Below are positions 13,801 to 24,970 of a stretch of DNA of 64,000 bases, piece by piece (the stretch's first letter is position 1; the number at the start of each line of letters is the position of its first letter). The stretch covers positions 1,860,001 to 1,924,000 of the forward strand of contig RCTD01000005.1 of the NCBI GenBank assembly GCA_014898415.1, in the 5' to 3' direction. The notes beneath the pieces are model-generated. The model was not told the DNA's origin and searched no databases. It saw nothing but the letters and a program-made list of their open reading frames with translations. This DNA is from Stromatinia cepivora. Taxonomy: Eukaryota; Ascomycota; Leotiomycetes; Helotiales; Sclerotiniaceae. The translations under genes were made by a program, and so were the position numbers.

Positions 13801-14409
13801 TCGCGTAACCTTTCGGCTTCACAAAATTGGTCCGAGACAAAATTTCTATTCAGAAAGATAAATCGAAGCCGCAAAGCTTTAAACCGGCGATTTATTTAGG
13901 GTTAAGTTCTGATTCGTATGATTCCTTTCGGAATATCGAATCAGAGTCTGTGGGGTAGACGATATACTTGGTTTGTAGGATGAGGGAGGATTTTCGAATT
14001 CGTCGCGTTCAATCGAGGTATCTGGTATCGTAAATGTAAGCTCGTTGCTATGTGATATAAGAATCGAGGTTGAAGCTCTTCGAGTAGCAATTAAATGGGA
14101 GGATGTAGGTAATGAGTACTGGAGGTTATCGTTAGCAAATATTTGCAAATGATAATACAAGAGGTGATGATGTTTTGTTTATGATGATGATGGGAAAAGA
14201 AGAAGAGGGAGGTTTCGCGTTCGCGTAAGGCTGAATTGCAACGCGACACGCTAGTTGATAGCCTAATTTTTAAGCTTTAAGCCTGAGCCCCTAGCCTGGC
14301 CTTAGGCCTAAATAATAGGCCCAACAGTTGGACTTTCAGCGATGGAAGGGGGGAAATAGAAGTGGGCACGCTTTCTGATTATTAAAGACAACATCCACTC
14401 TTCGTTATC
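10812..14409. other. gene-poor interval upstream of the sugar transporter
   Basis: No conserved protein is recognisable. The longest open frames are about 90 codons and lack supporting introns or motifs. A 93-codon minus-strand frame at 13879-14160 has an even, Ser/Thr-rich composition but no ATG at its head (it starts TTG). The right end (14260-14335) holds small palindromes built on AGGCCT, just before the inverted-repeat element. The first several hundred bases left of 11.5 kb are likely the promoter of the leftward sugar transporter. Confidence 0.45.
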
Positions 14410-15082
14410 TGTTCCGGGCCATTGCGCAATATTGACATTCCGAAATCAACGTAGTTTATTTCGAAATGAGCTAGCTCATTAGCCAATACCCTAGCCTATT
14501 CATGAATATTTTTTATAATCTTATTATATTAATTTAAGAAATAATTAAGATTTATAAAGAATTAAAGTTTATAAAGTTTATAAGGATTTAAAATTTATAA
14601 AAAGTTAAAGTTTATAAAAAAACTCTTTGATATTATTATTTATTTATTTTATATAATAATTCTAATTATGATTTATTAATTAAGTAATAAATATAAAAAA
14701 ATTGTTATTATTAAAAGAAAAGAATAATAACAAAATTGAAAATAATAATAATAAGATTGAAAATGATAATGATGAGATTGAAAATATAAACGACGATAAG
14801 ATTAAAAATATAAATGATAATGAAATTGAAAATATAAGTAATAATGAGATTGAAATAGAGGCGGCGGTAAAATTATAGTTTTTTTTCTCTTTCTATTAGT
14901 TTATATATTAGTTTAATGAATTAGGATATTGAATATATTATTTTTGTATAAACTTAATTCATTTGTGAATACCCTTACTTTTTCCAATTTCGGTATCAAC
15001 TAGCTCATTTCGCAATCTAGTATATTTCGGAATGAGCTAAGTTGATTTCGGAATGCCGATGTTGCGCAAATGGCCCGGAACA
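14410..15082. mobile_element. 673-bp AT-rich terminal-inverted-repeat element (MITE-like)
   Basis: Both ends begin TGTTCCGGGCCAT and face each other as an imperfect inverted repeat of about 75-80 bp. The shared core includes CATTCCGAAATCAAC and a copy of GAAATGAGCTAG in each arm. A TATC direct repeat abuts the ends (14406-14409 and 15083-15086) and fits a 4-bp target duplication. The inside is very AT-rich. It contains about five ~21-bp units around AATGAGATTGAAAATATAA, which read on the plus strand as Asn/Asp/Ile/Glu repeats ending in a TAG near 14878. No transposase motif is visible, so this is probably a non-autonomous or RIP-degraded element of unknown superfamily. Confidence 0.75.
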
Positions 15083-15557
15083 TATCTATTATACCCACTG
15101 CAATATTCAAACCAGAGACCTCTTTATAAATCTCACCCAAAAGTTTGGTGTGAGCAGAAGCATGATTTCGCTTGAAAGTCTTCAGTTCAATCTCATTGGT
15201 TTCTGACGATGGGAACGTCTGTATTAATGTATGTGAAGTTCATCCACCAAATACCACCCAATCTTAGAGTACGAGGCTCTCCCAAAGGATTTGTGTGACG
15301 ACACAGCTTACTGAATATCACTCAGGAGTCGCTTCATATAACCTCCTAGGGAATTTCCATTTTCATAGGGGTTATATATGAATTTTCGTGCGTATGGGGG
15401 TAGTCGACCTCGTTTGGGAGGTATAATTACGCCGTTGAGTGAGCATATTATACCTCCTCAAGAACGAAAATAAAGAGCTCCGGACTTCGAGGGAAATTGT
15501 GTCTACTTGTTGGACGAACTTCCCATTCCGTTGATGTTAAATGTCAGCACCTATCTA
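15083..15557. other. spacer between two relic transposons
   Basis: Unique-looking sequence of ordinary base composition between the 673-bp element and the Tc1/mariner copy. It holds imperfect copies of TATACCTCCT/ATAACCTCCTAGG around 15335-15455 but no supported gene. Confidence 0.4.
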
Positions 15558-16936
15558 CAGTAACCGTGCACTTATATTACCCCAAAACCTTAAAAACGCG
15601 TAAATTTCGCGAATTGAATTTCAACTCTCTTTATTATTTATTCATCAATAGTATTACAATATACTTTCAGAACCTTGAATATTGAAAGGGAATTAACTTT
15701 TAAGTATCTTACTCTATATTTATATAGCAAAATTATTGGCAAAGCTTTTAATAGCTCTAATCCTTATCGTATCACAATTAACCTCAATTTCGAAACACAA
15801 ACTATTCGTTATACTCTACAACAAGATACATTATGTAATAAAGGAATGAATCTACTTTATATTTCTCGAATTAGATCTTATACAGAAAAAGAAGAATATA
15901 TACTAATTCGATATATTCGATTATATCCAAAATCAATTTATACACAAACAAAAACAATTATAGGTTTTAAATATAATACCTTTATTATTAAGAAGATTTT
16001 GAAGATTTATAGAATTATCAATTGGAAGTGTAAAAAGCGATCGGAACTTATCCAAGTATATATATTCAAGTGGCTTGTATGATGTCTAGTATATAAGGGA
16101 TTGATAATAAAGGAATAGGGATTAATTGTATAAAGCGACGAATGCTTTGTAGAGTGGAGGCGGAGTAAAAAAGGAGAATAGTGTTTCCGCATTTCTGTTT
16201 AGAAATGGGAACCTAGAATGATTCAAACATATAATACGAATAAGAATATAAAGGTTATAATCTAGAGAGGCTTTTGGGATCTTGAAAAGAGCAATCTATA
16301 TATAATGAATAGAGATTTTGAGAATAAGAAATATAGATATAATGCCAATTCATATCTCGAAATCCTCAATACTGAAGTAGGCCTTGCTTTTGAAAGATTG
16401 GGTTCAGGATATGAATTTATACAGGATAATACTTCTATTTATCGTACCCACAAAATACAGGATTGGTTTCAAGAAAAAAGGATCCCAATATTGAAGGATT
16501 GGCCTCCTTATTCTCCTGATTTCAATCCTATTGAATATATTTGATGAACTTTAAAAATGAAATTATATAAAATGTTTCCTAACATTGCAATTAATAAAAA
16601 CGAATCAGAATATATTAAACAAAGATTAAAGAATTGTTTATAAACAATTTGAGATATATTAAATCAAGAATTATTCGATAAATTAGGAACGAGTATACCT
16701 GATAAAATTGAGGCCTGTATTGCAGTAAAGGGCTGGTATACAAAATATTGATTAATTGTGAAGCGATAAGGATTTGAATTTTTTTGGGGGAATAGTATAG
16801 ATATAGAATTTCAATATATTCAAATTTTAGATTATAATAATTAATGGTTGATTTTATAATTAAATTGAAAGGTAGATGTTGAATATATAAAAAAACTGAA
16901 ACTAGGCTGTGGGGTAATATAAGTTGACTAGTACTG
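15558..16936 (+). mobile_element. full-length, RIP-degraded Tc1/mariner transposon
   Basis: A complete 1379-bp element. Both ends read TACAGTA...CTTATATTACCCC inward, as a 26-bp terminal inverted repeat with about 21 matches (15558-15583 and 16911-16936). TA dinucleotides at 15556-15557 and 16937-16938 form the expected target duplication. The interior is strongly AT-rich and encodes a broken transposase. CAGT ends plus a TA duplication are diagnostic of the IS630-Tc1-mariner superfamily. Confidence 0.9.
15675..16751 (+). pseudogene. degenerate Tc1-like transposase
   Basis: The N-terminal part (15675-16082) ends in a helix-turn-helix-like segment followed by RIINWKCKKRSEL, the position of the paired-like DNA-binding domain in Tc1 transposases. 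The C-terminal part (16305-16544) carries the DDE core: IQDNTSIYRTHK with the second catalytic Asp, then about 35 residues on WPPYSPDFNPIEYI with the final acidic residue. The frame then meets two adjacent TGA codons (16542-16547), where the family usually has Trp, as expected from G-to-A change by RIP. It continues in the same frame to about 16750. The middle part, with the first catalytic Asp, is too decayed to follow. The copy is inactive. Confidence 0.85.
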
Positions 16937-16938
16937 TA

Positions 16939-17737
16939 CCATACGATCTACAATGCGTATCCCTTGAAGTTTATCCCAATCACACCACACATAGTGTTTA
17001 CGAAAACGCACATCATCTCACGTCACCCGTTTGCTTCATGCTACTTCGGAGTCATCGAACATTAACGGAAGAAGTATCCCACAACTCTAGACTCTATCCA
17101 AACCTCCAATCTACCCCATTGAGGCTACTTCAAAGTTCGAAATTCCTACGAATCAAAATATGAAACCATCGTCCCAAAACATTCACAATTGGAGATGAAG
17201 ATGTTTTGAAACCGCCACATTCAAGGTTCATAAATCCTCCCGAGAATCCCATTGCTACAGCCCACAATATTAACAGTAAGCTTAATCAAGTCTATCCGAA
17301 CGATCCAATCCGAAAGTTCTTCATCTGAAGTGAAGTAAATATGTCCCAAGAATAGTCTTACTGTGGCCGTGCATGTGCTACATCCATCCTTGTTGAAGTC
17401 TTGATAGAACGTTCCAAAATATGCCGTCTGAAGATCTTCTTCGATGGTATATACGCGTTCAATTTTATTTGCTTACTTTTTATACGTTATGATGATGTGA
17501 AGGTAAGGAGGAGGCTGATTGTAGGTTTTCTCTAGATTTTTCCTTCAATTCAATTGCTGAATGTCTTTCTTATGCACTTTCTCTTCCTCTCTGATCTTAT
17601 CTTCTTGGAAGTCTTTTACTCTCATTCCTCTGACCTTGATATGAATTTATTATTTACTCTATTTTCCTTTCAATTTACTTGTAATACTAAGAGAGAAGAT
17701 CAATATCCCGGGGTTCAAGTAACACATACTCGCCAAG
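16939..17737. other. intergenic region upstream of the mannosyltransferase
   Basis: No gene seen. From about 17535 the plus strand is pyrimidine-rich (CTTTCT/TTCCTTC runs), as in fungal promoters and 5' leaders, and leads into the start codon at 17738. A 67-codon frame at 17554-17757 overlaps that start and is not convincing. Confidence 0.45.
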
Positions 17738-19396
17738 ATGTTGTTCAACCCTCCTAGAAACTCACCTCGTCTCCTATTAGCAGTTCTTCTCACCATTCTA
17801 TCATTATGTTTCTTAAATCAATGGCAAAAAGATCTCCCAAATACCCAATCATGGAAACTTCACCCCAAATTGCCCAAGGTCAAAGATCCAAGACCTCGGT
17901 TCCAGTCTTTTCTCCCTCATCTCCTAGAACATAAACCATCAAACTCCAGTCTAGAATTACCAGAAGGATACCTTCTAGTCCGAATCGAAGAGATAAACTC
18001 CGAATCCGAACGAATCAACCACCTAACACTAAGCCCATCAGATCTCAACAAATCCTCCATCGCCCACTCCACAGTTCTCTCCTTCCTCCCCGAATACTCC
18101 GACCTCATCACCTATGCCCCTCACTCCCGTGGCATCATAACCGTAGGCGGTGGATCCTATACCCCCGCCCTCCTAGTATCCATCCTCATGCTCCGCCGCA
18201 CAAACTGCACCCTCCCAATCGAAGTATTCATCCCTTCCCCCTCAGACTACGACCCGTATTCCTGCTCCACCGTTCTCGCCCCCCTAAACGCCCAATGCAT
18301 CCTCCTCCCCACCTTCCACAACACAACCCTAGCTCGCTACCAATATAAATCCCTCGCACTCCTCTTCTCCTCTTTCGAAAATGTCCTCTTCCTCGACGCC
18401 GACAATTTTCCTATTGTAGATCCAACACCTTGGTTCGATGCCATCCCTTATAAAGAAACTGGAATGATCACCTGGCCCGATTTCTGGGCCAACACCGCTT
18501 CACCTCTTTATTACACCCTCTCTAATCAAACTATCCCTTCCATACAATCCCAACATGCATCCACAGAAGCAGGTTCAATACTGATATCCCGCTCGAAACA
18601 TAATCAAACGCTCCTCCTAGCATTCTATTATAATCTCTTCGGACCCGGATTCTACTATGAATTATTAGCCCAAAATGGTATTGGAGGGGAAGGTGATAAG
18701 GAAACTTGGGTTGCGGCTGCTAATGTGTTGGGGAAGAGTTATTATCAGGTTCGAGAGAGGAATCATGCGTTGCTTAGTGGGGAGAACAGTAAGGAGGAGG
18801 ATTTGAATGAGATTATTAGTATGGTACAGTATGATTTTATAGGGGATTGGGAATTATCTTACCCTAGCGTTGATCTTCAGACTAAGAAAGTTCAGACTAA
18901 GAAAGAGAAAAAGAAGAAAGAAAAGGAAGAAAGCAAGAAAAACGTAGAAAATATCCCAACCTCCCGTAATACCCCCTCCGCAAAAATAATCTTCCTCCAT
19001 TGTAACCGTGTTAAAATGAATCCTGGAGAAGTTTTACAACGTCTAGATGATTTTCATGGTAGACAGAGGATGTGGGGATCGAGAGAATCGACGATAGAAA
19101 GATTTGGGAGGGATATAGAAGCGGAGGTTTGGGAGGTGGTTATTGAGGTTGCTTGTTGGTATGGGGAGACGTTGGTGGGGTTAGGGGTGGAGGAGAGGAG
19201 GGCTGTTTGTGAGGAGTTGAGATGGTTTTGGTGGGGGGTTTTGGGGGAGGAGGAGTTGTTTGATAGGGTGTTGGAGGCGGGGAGGAGGGATAGGGAAAGG
19301 GAGAGGGAGAGGATTGATGGGGAATATAGGGAGGAGGTGGAAAAGGGAGTGCAAGGGAAAGAGGAGGGTGAGGGAGAGTGGAAGCCCAGGTTGTAA
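17738..19396 (+). CDS. alpha-1,3-mannosyltransferase, MNN1/GT71-type Golgi protein
   Basis: Probable Golgi glycosyltransferase that adds mannose from GDP-mannose to protein-linked glycans (putative mannosyltransferase family). It is a single 552-codon exon. A short basic head is followed by one membrane anchor at about residues 10-27 (RLLLAVLLTILSLCF), as in type II Golgi enzymes. The catalytic domain starts near HSRGIITVGGGSYTPALL, continues with VSILMLRRTNCTLPIEVF and YQYKSLALLFSSFENVLFL, and has the nucleotide-sugar/metal-binding DxD at D220-A-D222 (LDADNFPIVDPTPWF). TGMITWPDFW and a Gly/Glu segment (GIGGEGDKETWVAAA) follow, as in the family. Oddities are a lysine-rich insert (about 385-400) and a very G-rich 3' end coding for a Glu/Arg-rich tail. 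Confidence 0.88.
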   Translation: MLFNPPRNSPRLLLAVLLTILSLCFLNQWQKDLPNTQSWKLHPKLPKVKDPRPRFQSFLPHLLEHKPSNSSLELPEGYLLVRIEEINSESERINHLTLSPSDLNKSSIAHSTVLSFLPEYSDLITYAPHSRGIITVGGGSYTPALLVSILMLRRTNCTLPIEVFIPSPSDYDPYSCSTVLAPLNAQCILLPTFHNTTLARYQYKSLALLFSSFENVLFLDADNFPIVDPTPWFDAIPYKETGMITWPDFWANTASPLYYTLSNQTIPSIQSQHASTEAGSILISRSKHNQTLLLAFYYNLFGPGFYYELLAQNGIGGEGDKETWVAAANVLGKSYYQVRERNHALLSGENSKEEDLNEIISMVQYDFIGDWELSYPSVDLQTKKVQTKKEKKKKEKEESKKNVENIPTSRNTPSAKIIFLHCNRVKMNPGEVLQRLDDFHGRQRMWGSRESTIERFGRDIEAEVWEVVIEVACWYGETLVGLGVEERRAVCEELRWFWWGVLGEEELFDRVLEAGRRDRERERERIDGEYREEVEKGVQGKEEGEGEWKPRL

Positions 19397-20116
19397 CATG
19401 AGGATGGAGTTAAGAGGTCTGGGTAATAAAGATCTGGATAGGTAGATGAAGGTTTAAATTGAGCTGGCTTAAGCTGGAGGTATGGTGTTCAAAAGTCTCT
19501 TTCTTCATGGTGTGAGATAAGGCATGGTACAAGGAGTCAAGGAATCAACATATCGTGGGATGCACAGTGATATCTAAAGAGTAGATAGTTTTCTATTGTA
19601 CATCTAAACATCTGATGAGGAAAGACAAAAGAATAAATGAAATGAAGAAATGAGCTATGTACAAAATTGTCCTGATCCCAATTTATAACATTGAAGTCTA
19701 TTCGGGGATCCGGCCGGACGAGATATTCTTAGGAAATGTATGTCTCTCCAAATGACAAATTTTGTGCAGTATCCTAGAAAGAATGCAGCACCCAGAAAGA
19801 AATTTCCTCAATGAAGAAGAAATTGCTCTAAAGAAACTCCCAAAAGAAGAGAAAATTCTCCAAAAATAGAAAGAATCCCAAAAGAAGAGAGAATCCCAGT
19901 GTACAAAGATCCGCTGTTCGTAAAATAGATGTAAAATAGTAAATCGTAACATCGTGAAATCGTGAAAACCGTATGTTTACAGAATCTTCGTTTCTATGAG
20001 AAATATCATGTCGTGCGCCTTCTGGAAGAACTCATGCGCCTAGTGTATACATACCTTCCATGATGTACATATCAATCCATCGAAGCAAGATTAAGGAGCT
20101 AGAAATGAGCAAGAGC
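19397..20116. other. intergenic, converging 3' ends
   Basis: The mannosyltransferase and the BRCT gene end toward each other here. The stretch 19790-19900 contains direct repeats of AAGAAGAGA...ATTCTCC/AATCCC type. No gene is supported; an 84-codon minus-strand frame over these repeats is compositional. Confidence 0.45.
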
Positions 20117-22399
20117 CTAGTTCTTTCCTCTTCTTGGTCTTTTCTTTGGTGGCTGCTCCTCTTTGTCGGCATCATCATCATCATCATCATCAGCAGCAGC
20201 AGGTCTCTTTCCACCAACACCAGAATTAGAACTCTGTAGGAAAGAATTAGTCTCAAACACAATACATACATAAGAATTGAGTAATTAGTCACACCATTGG
20301 TGATATTAAGAAGCAGAAAGAAATCAACGTACCTCCAGCAATGCCTCGAGCATGGCTATAAACTCTACCTCGTCTATAGTCTCCTTACTCAACTGCCTAA
20401 TCTGCTCCAATTGCTTCTCTGCAGGATCATCGCCCAAAACAACGTGACTGGCCTTCTCGCTGATAATTCTCGCGACTTTGCCGCCGTACTTTCGTACTAA
20501 ATCTTCTGCGACTTTACGACCCAGTGTTGGTGGAGTGCCGGAAATCACAATAATTTTCCCAGATAGAACGGTACCATTCCCTCTGAGAAGATCTTGAACG
20601 TTGTCTGGAAGGTCGGTTCCAGGTTTCTTCTTACCCTTAGCGGAGCGTTGCCCGGCTGCTGGCTTAGTCTTCTTAGCCGTAACTGACTTTTTGACAGGTC
20701 CCGCTTCCGGCTCCGATTCTTGATCCTCATCATCACTATCTATAACAACAAGATTCTTTGCCAACGATCTAGCTCTACTTGGTCGTGCGTTGGCCTTCTT
20801 TGGAGCATCCACCTCAACGTCCTCATCGTCCTCATCGTCCTCATCGTCCTCATCGTCCTCGTCGTCATTTTCCAAAGCTTTCCCCTTCTTGACCGGGGCC
20901 TTTGCCCTGCTTCTTTTCGCGGGCGTCTTCTTCGAAGCTGCAGCTGGTTTCTTGACCCCCCTGTTGTTAGGTTTAGCGCGGCTCGCTCTCGCAGGTGCCT
21001 TCTTAAAGACCTTAGTGGGCTCTTTATCTTCGTCATCGTCACCGTCGCTCTCCAATACAGGCTGTCGTGCCGCTGGGGCTTTCCTTTTTAGATTCCTCTT
21101 CTTCTTTTTCGGTGGGTCGACATTCAGGAGGGTTTCATCAACCCTATCTGCCCAGTGAGCTGGAGCCTTTTCGAAAGTCATTTCCCTCGGCTCAGGTACT
21201 TCGTAAAATGGGCCTTTTGCAAGTATCTCTTTAGCTGCCTTTGAAGCCTTTTCTTGCATGTGGTCAATTATTACAGTGTTTCCAGCGTGTAAAAGACGTG
21301 ATAAGATTTCTCCAAAGGCAGGATAATTTCTTTTCAGCTCTCCATAGCGCACCTGTGCTGATTCTAGCGTGGCATGAGTAGAATCGACATGTATTGGTTT
21401 ACCAACTGTGACAATAAAAATGCGGGATAACTCCTCCGCGGATCCGACCCAAGGTTCACCATAGTCGATGATAACGTCGGTCGACGCCTCCATCAAATCG
21501 TCCGTTTGGACGGACTGGTTCTTCATCGAACTGCCTCCTCGCTCAAAAACATTTTCGACAGTTGATTCGTCTGTCTTTCGGTACTTGCTACGTTCTATTG
21601 GTAGATCGTCCTCTGCCTCTGATACAGACTGATTATCCACTACTTCCTCAGATTCTTTGCCATTCTGTTGCGGTGAGTTCTTTGTTTGTTCAATAGATTG
21701 ATCTTTCGTTGAGTTCCCGATTTGCGGTTGGTTTGAGTCCTCTGTCTGTTGGTCTCTTGTTGACCCCTCAATTCGCGGTGCTGGTTGTTGATACATCAAA
21801 TCCTCTGTCTGTTGATTAGATTGGTCTCTTGTTGATTCCTCAATTGGCGGTTGCGTTGAGTTCTCAGACTGTCGATTAGATCGATCTCTTGTTGATCCCC
21901 TAATTTGCGGTTGCGTTGAGTCCTCTAACTGCTGATTAGACCGGTCTGTTGTTGATTCCTCAATTTGCGGTGCGAGTTGTTGATGCGCCGAGTTTTCTAC
22001 CTGGTGACTAGATCGGTCTCTTGCTGATCTCCCGATTTGCTGTGCGGGTTGTCGATGCATCGAATCCTCTGTCTGTTCAGTGGAGTGGTCCCTAGTTGAT
22101 TTCTCAATCCGTTGTTTTGAAGACTCTCCCTTTTGTTGGTTAAAACGCTGTGTTGAAGGCCCTTCATTTTGCTGAGCTAACTGCTCTTTCCTTGACTTCT
22201 CCGCCAAAGCCAATTGTTCATCTGCCAACTTGTCGGATCTCCCAGATTGAAGAGCTTTTTGAGCCAGCCAATAATCGTTATGCAATTGTTGATCAGACCG
22301 ATTAAAGACACGGGATGCCTCCTCATTCCGCATCCTATCCTCTTCCGCTTTCCCTTCTCTATCAAGCCTCAAACTTTCTTCCTCTTCTGGTGTCAACAT
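20117..22399 (-). CDS. BRCT-domain nuclear protein with tandem Gln/Ser/Thr repeats
   Basis: Two exons (20333-22399, then 20117-20233) encode 727 residues; the 99-bp intron begins GTACGT and ends CTACAG. Residues about 1-80 are charged and helical. Residues about 85-250 are degenerate repeats of about 20-27 residues, built on ESTRDQSNQQTEDS-like units. A middle segment (about 320-430) is globular but unrecognised. Next comes a basic Lys/Ala/Pro region with an Asp/Glu block, then one BRCT domain at about 610-690: LSGKIIVISGTPPTLGRK...DLVRKYGGKVA...SHVVLG. The last exon adds six Asp codons and a nuclear localisation signal (PPKKRPRRGK). BRCT domains bind phosphopeptides or DNA ends, so a role in replication or DNA-damage signalling is likely. 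The fold resembles that of the RFC1/PARP group, but no clamp-loader or PARP domain is present. Confidence 0.82.
21660..22180. repeat. intragenic degenerate repeat in the BRCT gene
   Basis: About seven to eight imperfect units of 60-80 bp, each holding variants of TCTGTTGATTAGATCGGTCTCTTGTTGA-like text on the plus strand. They code on the minus strand for the Gln/Ser/Thr/Asp repeats at residues about 80-250. Unit lengths are multiples of three, so copy-number change would keep the frame. Confidence 0.65.
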
Positions 22400-23394
22400 C
22401 TTGTTTGCAAAAACGATGCGATGGCTCTTTTCGTAGAAATGGATAAAAGGCAGCAGATTATCAAAGTAAAGAAAGCCAGAAATTATGAAGTCGTGGAAGT
22501 CAAATGGAGGAACAGGATATCAAGTGAAAATAAAACCAAAAAGTATGATGATCTCGTAGGTTTCAAAAAAGAGCATTAGGTATCAAATGAATGGAAATCA
22601 AAGAATAATGATCTCGTAGAAATCGAAAAGAGAGGCAAGGTATCAAGGTATCAAAATGAAAATAACCTTCAAGAATTATGATCGGGAGGGAATGCTGGAG
22701 AGAAATCAGTGTATCAAAGGAGAAGAAAAACAAAGAATGATTTTCTAAATGCCAATACAAAAACAAATGTATCAAATGAGAAAAAACCAAGAAAGTTTCT
22801 GGACTTGGTGTCGTGGTTGATCGTTGAGGTTGAAGATCGGAAATCAAAAGTTGTTGTGGGTGGGATATTGTTTATTTTTGACGCTTGGAAGCGGGACAGC
22901 AACCACCTCTATGCAGTGTGGACGCGTTTGCCCTAATTGCTCAATCTGGTAATTTAATTGCATAATTTTAAATTCGCGAGATAATAATAAGATTCTCATG
23001 TGTTTTTGTTGAAGTGAATATACCGCTGAAAGTTTTGGGATGAATGGGACGGGTACAATATTCTATTCTCTAGACTTGAAGGGACGTGATACAATCGGAA
23101 ACTAAAATACCGAGGTTATCACGCCGAAAACGCGACGTCATGTGACTATATAAGACTTACCTATCTACTCATTAACGCATAACTTCACAAGGAACGCTTT
23201 TGTCACCGCCCTGGCCTTTTCGATCCTTTTCTTCTGATCTTCGTATTGCCTGTGTCTCCTGCATAGCAACATACGAATTTCCTCGAGTCACGAAGTTCAA
23301 CTTTGTCTCTGTACCCTGAAGTTCAGTTCCTGGTGTTGCCTAGCAAACGCACAAACAATTTTCCTATCTGTATTGGGCAGTCACCTCTTCAACC
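22400..23394. other. promoter region between divergent BRCT and 2EXR genes
   Basis: About 1 kb of shared upstream sequence. The left half holds imperfect direct repeats with the common core AATGATCTCGTAG (around 22548 and 22607), each followed by a GGTATCAAATGAA-like run. The right half, from about 23200, is pyrimidine-rich and leads into the 2EXR start. I see no gene. Confidence 0.45.
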
Positions 23395-24970
23395 ATGGAC
23401 TTCCAAAATTTACTCTCCGAAGTCAACGATGAAAGAAATTCGAAGCATGATATTATTGAAGAGGAAGTCGATCTCTATATGGCTTCTTTTAAAATTGATG
23501 CAAATGAAAGACTTGAGGAATTCCTTTTAGATGCTGCGCAGCATGAGATTGCTTTCCAATGTCGTGAGAGTGCTTCGCGCGAGGCTTTTGATCGAGAGAA
23601 CGACAAGTTATGTGTGGATTTTGAGGCTGAGATGAGATTACGTCGATGGTGGTTTTATGATGATGAACGGAAGCGTGAGGATGAGTTTCGAGAGGAACAA
23701 CAGAGGACGAAAAAGGAATTCGATGATGCTGAACAAATTTTACAAGCGAAGTTTAAATCTCAGTTTTCTGACCAGCTCTTAGTGAGTACCGTTATAGCTC
23801 ACGTTGCCGATGATCGATTGTACTAATTTATTTTGGAAGAAAAATGGTGTCTCATCAACACGAAGACTCACCCAACCTGCATATACTTTCGAAAGATTTC
23901 CCGATCTTCCCGAAGAACTTCAAATGAACGTATGGTTCATGGCAGCACATGACAAGAATACTGGCCATCATTCTTTTATGCGTTGTTGGAAGTGTGTTGA
24001 TCCTCATGAGAGTTTTCATCGAGATGTTTCCAGGGCCATATCAATCGGATACACGGACTACGAGCTGTTTCAGCTGGGAAAATCCTCGAGCGGTAGATAC
24101 ATTCCGGCTATACTTCAGGCATGTAGGCTTGCACGAGAGGTTGCCAAAACAGTGTACACATGCCTACCGGTAGGGTATGGGAAGAAAGTCACCGATGGAG
24201 GTCTGTCGAGACAGGCATATTTTGATCTTGTTAATGACGAGTTCTTTTTGTCGTGGAGAAGGGCTTTAGGCAGGGATCGCTGGACAGAGCATCGACTTAT
24301 TGTCGACCTTCTGGTAAAACAACACTCCAGTAAGGACCAATGGCAAAGTCTACCAGTAGCAGTAAGGAAAGATATTGAAAATCTGTTGGAAATTCGCAAT
24401 CTCCAAATCGACATACGTGTCTTCTACAATACTCCTCCTCGTGTTTGGGCAGAGTTTTCGAAGCTTGATTGCTTGACAATCTTGATGCCGCAAACGAACA
24501 ACCACGAGATTGAAATGTATGATCTCACTTTCAAGCCCAAGAATGGTACTAAATTTGGCAAGCGTGCTGACTGGATATGGGGCTACTGCTACAAATTGCT
24601 GAGCAGTGTCAAGAAGGATTTCCCAGATTGGAGACATCCCAAGATCAAGGTCCACCTAGTCGATGATATCGAATGTGAAGAGGCTTACGAAGGAGCAAGC
24701 CCTGAGGAATACGACGAAGTACACTCACACCCTCCTCCTGGGAGTACATTGCATAACCCGTTTCCTGAACATTCAGAAATGATTGTCTTTCCTAGCGGGG
24801 ATTCTGATGTGTATCTGCCTGAAGAATATGAACTTGATGAAGACGATGATTTGGAATGGTATAGAATGAAAAGACTGCCCAAATTTTCGTTTGCAGTAAC
24901 AAAGGAAGATATGCAGTATGCGAATCAGTGGCCATTTGACGAGGGTAATGATGCTGATGACAGCGAGTGA
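23395..24970 (+). CDS. 2EXR domain-containing protein
   Basis: Two exons (23395-23781 and 23840-24970) give 505 residues. The 58-bp intron starts GTGAGT, has a TACTAAT branch site and ends AAG. Exon 1 encodes a highly charged, probably coiled-coil N-terminus (residues 1-129). Exon 2 opens with the 2EXR signature FERFPDLPEELQMNVW (about residues 146-161), an F-box-like helical motif abundant in Leotiomycetes. A conserved-looking globular part with PAILQACRLAREVA and LDCLTILMPQ follows. The C-terminus is Asp/Glu-rich. The biochemical role of the 2EXR family is unknown; partner binding in the manner of F-box proteins is speculation. The ATG follows a pyrimidine-rich leader ending CAACC. Confidence 0.8.

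Noticed and set aside
20790..21158. Plus-strand frame with a long poly-Ser run
   Set aside because: Antisense of the Asp/Glu block and basic region of the BRCT protein.
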